The position numbers were made by a program, and so were the translations under genes. A stretch of DNA of 5,899 bases from Candidatus Bathyarchaeota archaeon (GTDB lineage: Archaea; Thermoproteota; Bathyarchaeia; Bathyarchaeales; DTEX01), in assembly GCA_021158305.1 (NCBI GenBank), contig JAGGUU010000059.1, positions 1-5,899 of the forward strand, written 5' to 3'. Below the pieces are notes generated by a model. The model did not search any database, had not been told where the DNA came from, and saw nothing but the letters and a program-made list of their open reading frames with translations. Positions 1-3,516 of this stretch are shown here, in pieces; the stretch's first letter is position 1, and every line of letters starts with the position of its first letter.

Positions 1-353
1 AGAACGCAATAACCCAGCACCCAGCGGTGGTTGAATGCGCGGTTGTAGCAGCTCCACATGAGATCAAAGGAGAGGTTCCAGTGGCATTTGTTACGCTTAA
101 GCCAGGATACGAGGCCTCCGAGGATCTCGAAAAGGAGCTTAAGCAGCAAGTAGTTAAGGTAATTGGTCCGACCGCAAGGCCGGATAGGATTTATATCGTC
201 GAGGATCTACCGAAGACACGTAGCGGCAAGATAATGCGTAGAATACTTAAGGCTCTAATGAGAAATCAGCCGATAGGAGATGTCACCACACTGATGAATC
301 CAGAATCCGTCGAAGCTTTGAAGAAAAAAGTGGGCTATAAAGGCCCATCTTAA
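1..353 (+). CDS. acs: Acetyl-CoA synthetase (AMP-forming), C-terminal end; 5' truncated by window
   Basis: Only the last ~116 codons are present; the frame is already open at base 3 (visible residues NAITQHPAVVECAVV) and stops with TAA at 351-353. The GTG at 27 is an internal valine codon, not a start. Seen: the HPAV.E.AVV..PHE.KGE stretch and the PKTRSGKIMRR motif typical of the mobile C-terminal domain of acyl-adenylate-forming enzymes. The lysine of RSGK is encoded at 228-230. From family knowledge, this lysine is needed for the adenylation half-reaction and is the residue acetylated in bacterial Acs (Salmonella K609). The enzyme makes acetyl-CoA from acetate, ATP and CoA in the cytoplasm, through acetyl-AMP. 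The tail (about 35 residues after the lysine motif, containing GDVTTLMNPESVEAL) fits Acs better than medium-chain acyl-CoA ligases, but substrate choice is set in the missing part, so propionyl- or another short-chain-acyl-CoA synthetase remains possible. Confidence 0.9.
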   Translation, partial: NAITQHPAVVECAVVAAPHEIKGEVPVAFVTLKPGYEASEDLEKELKQQVVKVIGPTARPDRIYIVEDLPKTRSGKIMRRILKALMRNQPIGDVTTLMNPESVEALKKKVGYKGPS

Positions 354-360
354 CCCAAAC

Positions 361-433
361 TTTCTAGTTTTTCATAGCAAAATAAGATAAATACTTAGGC
401 CCTCCTAAGGCCTTGCGAAACTTTTACCTTTTT
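361..433. terminator. Convergent spacer with hairpin and T-rich tracts, likely transcription end for both neighbours
   Basis: CTTAGG (394-399) and CCTAAG (404-409) form a perfect 6-bp inverted repeat with a 4-base loop. Going right, the hairpin is followed by T-rich stretches (CTTTTACCTTTTT at 421-433), and there is another T-rich run straight after the acs stop (361-372). Going left, it is followed on the - strand by TATTTATCTTATTTT (plus 379-393). Archaeal termination depends mainly on T-runs, so the hairpin may be incidental. The placement between two convergent genes makes a two-way termination zone likely. Confidence 0.5.
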
Positions 434-476
434 AACCAACCCCACATGTTATTTTCTAGCTTTTCGCAGCCCATAG

Positions 477-1058
477 TCAAAGCGGACCTTTATAGAATAC
501 TGTAGCCGGACATCCCACGCACTTATCAGACTGGTATCTTTCGCATAAATCGCATCTAACATCACATGGCGCAACTTCTTTATCTCTCGTCACAAGATCC
601 ATGCGTACCTTTAGGAACGGAGAGAAAAATACTGTTCCTATAGGGTAAAACTCGGTTCTTCGGATACCTCTACTACATTTCAAAGAGCATCTCTCTATAG
701 ACTCGCTTTCAAGTGTATCTTTATCCTCGGCGATAATTAATGCCGCTAAGTTATATCCAGCGAATAAAGTGAACATGTTTATGATTCTTGGACATTTCTC
801 GAATTTTTCTAAACATTCATTTAGAGCATCTCTGCTTTCAAATTCAACTAATATAAGAGCTGCTTGAAGATTCATTTTTTCGATATTCACGTCCGCGGAG
901 ATTCTTATCAAGTCTTCAGAGAGCATCTTCATAACTCGACGCTTGGCTCCCATTATGGAATAGCCTACGGCTTTCCCTAACTTAACGTAGGAAGCTCTGC
1001 CATCTTTAAGAAGCTCAGAGATAATCTTTCTGTCTACATCATCAATCTTCATTCTCAT
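477..1058 (-). CDS. Lrp/AsnC-family transcriptional regulator with C-terminal cysteine cluster
   Basis: About 193 aa. Residues ~5-60 match the AsnC-type winged helix (IDDVDRKIISELLKDGRAS..KLGKAVGYS, then the recognition helix MGAKRRVMKML). Residues ~65-140 resemble the RAM ligand-binding/oligomerisation domain (ALILVEF..., FAGYNLAALIIAEDKDTLES, RRTEF). Beyond the usual ~150-aa family length there is a ~50-residue extension with five cysteines spaced C-x3-C-x2-C-x7-C-x2-C (CDVRCDLCERYQSDKCVGC), which looks like a zinc or iron-sulphur site and recalls the C..C..Y...C.GC pattern of DUF3795-type proteins. I infer a DNA-binding regulator whose tail may sense metal or redox state; ligand and targets are unknown. 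Possible starts are GTG 1061, ATG 1058 and ATG 1052. There is no Shine-Dalgarno to decide, and IDDVDRKI starts at once after the last ATG. A TATA-like box lies about 45 bases upstream, so it probably has its own promoter although sfsA precedes it on the same strand. Confidence 0.85.
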   Translation of the reverse strand: MRMKIDDVDRKIISELLKDGRASYVKLGKAVGYSIMGAKRRVMKMLSEDLIRISADVNIEKMNLQAALILVEFESRDALNECLEKFEKCPRIINMFTLFAGYNLAALIIAEDKDTLESESIERCSLKCSRGIRRTEFYPIGTVFFSPFLKVRMDLVTRDKEVAPCDVRCDLCERYQSDKCVGCPATVFYKGPL

Positions 1059-1100
1059 CACTTGTTAATTATTAAGCAAATTTTACTAAATCGGAGTACA

Positions 1101-1110
1101 TTTAAATATT
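1101..1110 (-). promoter_or_regulatory. TATA-like box of the AsnC-type regulator gene
   Basis: On the - strand this reads AATATTTAAA, preceded by CCAAAT as a possible BRE. A start of transcription about 26 bases downstream would fall near 1079, giving a leader of roughly 20-27 bases before the candidate starts 1058/1052. The core ATTTAAAT (1100-1107) is a perfect palindrome. Lrp-type proteins often control their own promoter, but no clear operator is seen. Confidence 0.45.
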
Positions 1111-1129
1111 ATTTGGCAAGAACAAAAGT

Positions 1130-1189
1130 CAAAATCTCAAAATAGGCATATTAAAAGCATTTTTCGATACTAACGCAATCCTCAAATTT
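1130..1189 (-). terminator. T-rich region after sfsA
   Basis: Reading leftward from the sfsA stop, the - strand carries repeated T-runs (GAAAAATGCTTTTAA, CCTATTTTGAGATTTTGACTTTTG). This is the usual form of an archaeal terminator and separates sfsA from the next gene's TATA box. No strong stem is visible. Confidence 0.4.
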
Positions 1190-1876
1190 TCAGATTTCTA
1201 CGGGAAGATCAGGTTTAGATAAGAAAATACTACTTTTCTCCGGATCATAATACATTCCAATAGCCCGTATAGTGACGCCTACCTTCTTTGCTTCAAAGAG
1301 CAAACGGCTTATCTCCGGATCTGCTGCATTATTTGGTTTAAAGGCTTCTACTCTCGGCATGGCGGCGATAAAGAGTATAATTCCCAGCCCTCCCTTCCTA
1401 GCATGATCTATCAGCTCCCTTATATGCTTTCTCCCCCGCGAAGATGGACAATCCGGATACATCGCATATCTTCCACTTCTCAAAACAGCACTCTTCACCT
1501 CAAGATATGCTTTTCTACCGCTGCATTCAAGCAGATAATCAATGTAGGATGCGCCCAGCCTAACATTCCTCTTTAGAATACGACACTTCTTAATCCATGG
1601 AATGCGCTCTAGCGCTATAGCCTTTTCTAGAGCTTTCATCTGCAAACCAGTATCTATGAGGACGGCTAGACTTCCTTCCTTAATAGCGAATAATCTACAT
1701 CTAGTCTTTCTTTTCCCCTCATGAAACACGCAGAAACCTATATGCCCCCTAGACAGATACTTTGAGAGCCGACCAGTATTGTTAACATATGAAAGTTGTA
1801 CTTTCCCGTCTAAGATCACCTTGGCCACAAATTTATTGATCCGCTCCAGAATGATGCATTCCTTCACATTGTACAT
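1190..1876 (-). CDS. sfsA: SfsA-family protein (sugar fermentation stimulation protein homologue, nuclease-like fold)
   Basis: 228 aa from ATG 1876 (234 from GTG 1894). Seen, numbered from the ATG: an N-terminal OB-like part with FVAKVILDG and NNTGRL (32-37; PNTG in most SfsA), then a C-terminal part with YIDYLLE (Asp113), YLEVK (Glu126, Lys128), YPDCPSSRGRKHIREL (140-155) and a closing SKPDLPVEI. Asp113, Glu126 and Lys128 form a D...ExK arrangement, as in restriction-endonuclease-like folds; the family is known to have this fold. E. coli SfsA was named for raising maltose-gene expression and was reported to bind DNA, but the biochemical role of archaeal members is not settled, so nucleic-acid binding or cleavage is only inferred. 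Length and motif order are normal for the family; no truncation is seen. The start is chosen from the promoter: the strong TATA box centred near 1911 predicts transcription from about 1885, downstream of GTG 1894 but just ahead of ATG 1876. Confidence 0.9.
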   Translation of the reverse strand: MYNVKECIILERINKFVAKVILDGKVQLSYVNNTGRLSKYLSRGHIGFCVFHEGKRKTRCRLFAIKEGSLAVLIDTGLQMKALEKAIALERIPWIKKCRILKRNVRLGASYIDYLLECSGRKAYLEVKSAVLRSGRYAMYPDCPSSRGRKHIRELIDHARKGGLGIILFIAAMPRVEAFKPNNAADPEISRLLFEAKKVGVTIRAIGMYYDPEKSSIFLSKPDLPVEI

Positions 1877-1905
1877 TTGAAGTATCTTAACCACTCTGCA
1901 TCCCT

Positions 1906-1915
1906 ATTTATATAT
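1906..1915 (-). promoter_or_regulatory. TATA box of sfsA
   Basis: The - strand reads ATATATAAAT followed by AGGG, a near-ideal archaeal TATA box. With the usual ~26-base spacing, transcription would begin near 1885, leaving a leader of about 9 bases before ATG 1876 and no room for the upstream GTG at 1894. Confidence 0.6.
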
Positions 1916-1919
1916 CATG

Positions 1920-1947
1920 AAAAAAGGAAGAAAGCTCATTAAAACAT
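1920..1947 (-). terminator. T-rich terminator of the small RHH / basic-peptide genes
   Basis: The - strand reads through TGTTTTAATGAGC, then TTTCTTCC and a run of six T (plus A-run 1920-1925). It lies between the stop of the basic ORF and the sfsA TATA box, so it fits a terminator that insulates the small genes from sfsA. Confidence 0.45.
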
Positions 1948-1953
1948 TCATTA

Positions 1954-2046
1954 TCATTTCTTTCTTCTACTAAATTTCCTCCTCCGCTGCTTCGCGGCTT
2001 TCTCTTCACGTCGCTTTCTAGGCTTCCCAGATCTCTTAGTCCCCAT
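1954..2046 (-). CDS. Small highly basic ORF, 30 aa, overlapping the RHH gene
   Basis: ATG 2046 to TGA 1954 encodes 30 residues beginning MGTKRSGKPRKRREEK and ending KFSRRKK. 17 of 30 residues are Lys or Arg and only two are acidic. Its start lies inside the end of the RHH gene in another frame (11-base overlap, ATGGGGACTAA containing both the start and the RHH stop), which would suit translational coupling. Arg codons are mostly AGA/AGG with some CGN, as in the neighbouring genes. I do not recognise a family. Such composition occurs in small nucleic-acid- or ribosome-binding proteins, but a purine-rich stretch can also produce a Lys/Arg/Glu-rich frame by chance. No separate ribosome binding site is seen. 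Confidence 0.4.
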   Translation of the reverse strand: MGTKRSGKPRKRREEKAAKQRRRKFSRRKK

Positions 2047-2179
2047 TGACAATCCACTTTCTTATTGCTTCTTCTACAGCCCGGGATAAATCTCCCTTTT
2101 TCCCTCCAAGTCTTTCAATGACTTTTATTCTAAACTTCCTTTCCAGATCATCGGAGATATCAACACAGAGCCGCCCCAT
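2036..2179 (-). CDS. Small ribbon-helix-helix (CopG/Arc-like) DNA-binding protein, 47 aa
   Basis: ATG 2179 to TAA 2036 encodes MGRLCVDISDDLERKFRIKV... followed by GGKKGDLSRAVEEAIRKW. The short beta strand (RLCVDIS), a first helix (DLERKFRIKVIERLGG) and a second helix after the GKKGDLS turn form the classic ribbon-helix-helix layout. The F R..V.ER.GG.KG..S.AVEEAI..W pattern is typical of the many ~45-60-aa archaeal RHH proteins. It should act as a dimer that binds DNA through the paired strands, as a transcription factor or an antitoxin-type regulator; no toxin gene is recognisable next to it. GGTGA (2186-2190) sits 6 bases upstream of the ATG and supports this start. The 95-codon + strand frame covering the same bases (2046-2333) is its antisense shadow, rich in Ser, His and Ile. 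It may regulate itself or the genes across the divergent intergenic region; this is inference. Confidence 0.8.
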   Translation of the reverse strand: MGRLCVDISDDLERKFRIKVIERLGGKKGDLSRAVEEAIRKWIVNGD

Positions 2180-2185
2180 TCTAAA

Positions 2186-2190
2186 TCACC
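2186..2190 (-). promoter_or_regulatory. Ribosome binding site of the RHH gene
   Basis: GGTGA on the - strand, 6 bases before ATG 2179, complements the CACCU end of archaeal 16S rRNA. It fixes the start of this very short gene. Confidence 0.55.
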
Positions 2191-2193
2191 ATA

Positions 2194-2307
2194 TTACGTT
2201 GCACGATTCGCACGTGCTAGATGTATCTCCAATAAGCGTATTGCCAGATGCTTCTTTTCAACATCATAGTCATATTTTTCACTCCTTGTATAAGATAATA
2301 TACGCAT
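2194..2307 (-). CDS. Doubtful 37-aa ORF directly upstream of the RHH gene
   Basis: ATG 2307 to TAA 2194, stopping 14 bases before the RHH start. It begins MRILSYTRSEKYDYDVEKK and its second half (LAIRLLEIHLARANRAT) would form an amphipathic helix, so it looks more protein-like than random sequence. No family is recognised. Against it: the only start has a stop codon two codons upstream and no properly spaced ribosome binding site, and the best TATA box (2313-2320) predicts transcription starting about 17 bases after this ATG. It may be a remnant of a longer gene or chance. Confidence 0.25.
   Translation of the reverse strand: MRILSYTRSEKYDYDVEKKHLAIRLLEIHLARANRAT
2217..2273 (-). CDS. Possible 18-aa leader ORF rich in Trp and Tyr
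   Basis: ATG 2273 to TAG 2217 in a different frame from the 37-aa ORF, with GGAGTG (2280-2285) 6 bases upstream of the ATG. The TATA box at 2313-2320 would start the transcript near 2290, just ahead of that site. The product starts MTMMLKRS and then has WQYAYWRY, five aromatic residues within eight. It could be an upstream leader peptide for the RHH gene, but at 18 codons chance is a serious alternative. Confidence 0.2.
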   Translation of the reverse strand: MTMMLKRSIWQYAYWRYI

Positions 2308-2312
2308 ACCTG

Positions 2313-2320
2313 CTTATAAG
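2313..2320 (-). promoter_or_regulatory. Candidate TATA box for the RHH small-gene cluster
   Basis: CTTATAAG on the - strand, predicted to start transcription near 2290. That would give the RHH gene a leader of about 110 bases. No clear BRE is seen, and the match is moderate. Confidence 0.35.
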
Positions 2321-2634
2321 GATTATGATTTAGGCGCTTAAGCGATTATGCAAAGAAAACACTACCAAAAAAGGATACATTTTAGATCCACTCCGGAACT
2401 GCCGATACATACTTTCAAGAAGCCGCCAATTTTATTGATAAGCATCAAAGAAGGATTTCAGATTTTCCATAAAAAGACTCGTAATTATTGCCCATATTTC
2501 AAGTTCACAACTTCTTTTTTAATCCGCATTAATAGTTCCTCCAGAAGCAAACGAGTAAAAGGGCGGAGCACCCATGGGAGAATCACCAACTTTAGAGATA
2601 ACACTAGAGAGTTCCTCGTTCAGGTGAGGTTTTC

Positions 2635-2644
2635 GATAAATAAA
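2635..2644 (+). promoter_or_regulatory. Candidate TATA box for the arlHIJ operon
   Basis: GATAAATAAA preceded by TTTTC, predicting a transcript start near 2666 and a leader of about 75 bases that would include two of the three TTCAC...TGCC repeats in full. No better TATA box is seen closer to arlH. Confidence 0.3.
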
Positions 2645-2661
2645 GTAGGCATACTGAGACA

Positions 2662-2718
2662 TTCACTGCCCTCACATCGTCCCATTCACGGATGCCAGCA
2701 GTCTTTCACCGTGATGCC
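2662..2718 (+). repeat. Three imperfect TTCAC-(n)-TGCC repeats upstream of arlH
   Basis: TTCAC occurs at 2662-2666, 2685-2689 and 2705-2709, followed by TGCC after 0, 3 and 5 bases respectively. The last two copies share GATGCCA (2691-2697 and 2713-2719), 22 bases apart, about two helical turns. TCACGG (2686-2691) and CCGTGA (2709-2714) can also pair as a 6-bp stem with a 17-base loop. They end 7 bases before the GGGAGG ribosome binding site, so they could be an operator or a leader RNA structure affecting arlH. Confidence 0.35.
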
Positions 2719-2724
2719 ATTATC

Positions 2725-2730
2725 GGGAGG
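2725..2730 (+). promoter_or_regulatory. Ribosome binding site of arlH
   Basis: GGGAGG, 10 bases before the TTG at 2741. It supports the non-ATG start, which also places the ISLQIKDLDDSLGGG segment at the expected N-terminal position. Confidence 0.6.
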
Positions 2731-2740
2731 CTGAGAAACA

Positions 2741-3442
2741 TTGAAGCTAATATCTTTACAGATTAAGGATCTCGATGATTCATTAGGCGGCGGCTTTCCC
2801 CACCCCTCTCTCGCTTCTATAGAAGGAGATTACGGAACTGGAAAAACCGCCCTTACACAGCATATAGTGTATTCGATGCTGAAGGCTGGTTTAACCGCTT
2901 GTGTTATAACCAGCGAAGCAACCGTTAAAGAATATCTTGAGAAAATGAAGTCAATAAAGCTGGATCCTTTACCCTACTATGTTGGCGGGAGACTTGTGAT
3001 ATATCCTTTGCATGTTGAAGGCGGTCGGTGGAGCAAGTTTTTATCATCCTTATTCTTCAAGGTGACTAGATGCTTTCTAGAGCTTTACAAAAGTCGTTTT
3101 GACGTTGTCGTTATAGACAGTTTAAGCGTGCTAGCCATGGAGACTCCATCTTATGAATTCCTAACATTCATAACAAGAATGAAGAATCTAGTCTCAGACG
3201 GAAAGACTATAATCTTAACATTTCATCCAAAGTTTCTTCAAGAAAATATTATTATGAAACTTAAGGCTTCATCAGATGTCTATCTCGTTCTTAAAAACGC
3301 TGAGATGGCTGGAGTTTCGATAAAACTGCTTAAGGTTGTTAAGCTCTGGGGAACAATAGGTGAAAGAAAGGATTCCATAAGTTTAGAGATCAACCCGTTC
3401 ATGGGATTAAGAGTCCTGCCTTTAGGAGGAGTGAGAATATAA
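2741..3442 (+). CDS. arlH: ArlH/FlaH-like archaellum ATPase (RecA/KaiC fold)
   Basis: 233 aa, normal for ArlH, with a TTG start. Seen: the KaiC-like N-terminal segment LDDSLGGGFPHPSLASIEG; Walker A GDYGTGKT (29-36, Lys35); VITSEATVKEYLEKM (55-69), which matches the TTE/TSE strand typical of FlaH; Walker B FDVVVIDSLSVL with Asp126; and LTFHP (around 160), the usual T.HP sensor-like stretch. From family knowledge, ArlH binds ATP (its hydrolysis being weak or absent), forms a ring and contacts the motor ATPase ArlI, and is required for archaellum assembly. It is cytoplasmic and associated with the membrane platform. Here it is the first gene of an H-I-J run, 74 bases upstream of arlI, which is the conserved archaellum order. 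No transmembrane segment is seen. A KaiC-like protein of another pathway is unlikely given the next two genes. Confidence 0.88.
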   Translation: MKLISLQIKDLDDSLGGGFPHPSLASIEGDYGTGKTALTQHIVYSMLKAGLTACVITSEATVKEYLEKMKSIKLDPLPYYVGGRLVIYPLHVEGGRWSKFLSSLFFKVTRCFLELYKSRFDVVVIDSLSVLAMETPSYEFLTFITRMKNLVSDGKTIILTFHPKFLQENIIMKLKASSDVYLVLKNAEMAGVSIKLLKVVKLWGTIGERKDSISLEINPFMGLRVLPLGGVRI

Positions 3443-3500
3443 ATCAGCTCCAAAGATGTTGAAAGCCTAAAAATGAAGCGTGACTCAGGCATTCAATAAA

Positions 3501-3510
3501 AAGGAGGAGA
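3501..3510 (+). promoter_or_regulatory. Strong ribosome binding site of arlI
   Basis: AAGGAGGAGA lies 6 bases before ATG 3517. It is the best Shine-Dalgarno match in the window and fixes the start of the long form of ArlI. The arlH-arlI gap holds no other gene and no clear promoter or terminator. Confidence 0.7.
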
Positions 3511-3516
3511 ATCCGA

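Larger units (their letters stand above)
2321..2740. other. Divergent intergenic region of ~420 bases with no supportable gene
   Basis: It separates the leftward RHH cluster from the rightward arlHIJ operon. I see a perfect 10-bp palindrome CGCTTAAGCG (2335-2344), a palindrome CCCATGGG (2571-2578), a candidate rightward TATA box (2635-2644), and three TTCAC...TGCC repeats (2662-2718). The - strand is broken by stops in all frames; its longest piece is a ~44-codon stretch ending in LLEELLMRIKKEVVNLKYGQ near 2489. The + strand has a 128-codon frame (2348-2734), but its product is rich in Ser, Arg, His and Ile, has no ribosome binding site and shows no domain. No tRNA or recognisable RNA gene is found. 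It may contain a long leader, an unrecognised small RNA or decayed genes. Confidence 0.5.

Noticed and set aside
2201..2217. tRNA- or terminator-like hairpin GCACG/CGTGC
   Set aside because: Only a 5-bp stem lying in the small-ORF region, with no acceptor stem, anticodon arm or following T-run.
2046..2333. 95-codon + strand open frame
   Set aside because: It is antisense to the convincing RHH gene and its small neighbours, has a Ser/His/Ile-rich product with no domain, and lacks a ribosome binding site.
2348..2734. 128-codon + strand open frame as a gene ahead of arlH
   Set aside because: No ribosome binding site, no recognisable domain, and amino-acid make-up unlike the real genes here; kept only as an observation about the region.
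2705..2735. C/D box sRNA (GTGATGC and CTGA near the arlH start)
   Set aside because: Only one imperfect C box and one D box are present; the C'/D' pair is missing and the site overlaps the arlH ribosome binding site.
2692..2766. 24-codon + strand ORF overlapping the arlH start (MPAVFHRDAIIGRLRN...)
   Set aside because: Protein-like by eye, but it overlaps arlH out of frame and has no ribosome binding site; most likely chance.
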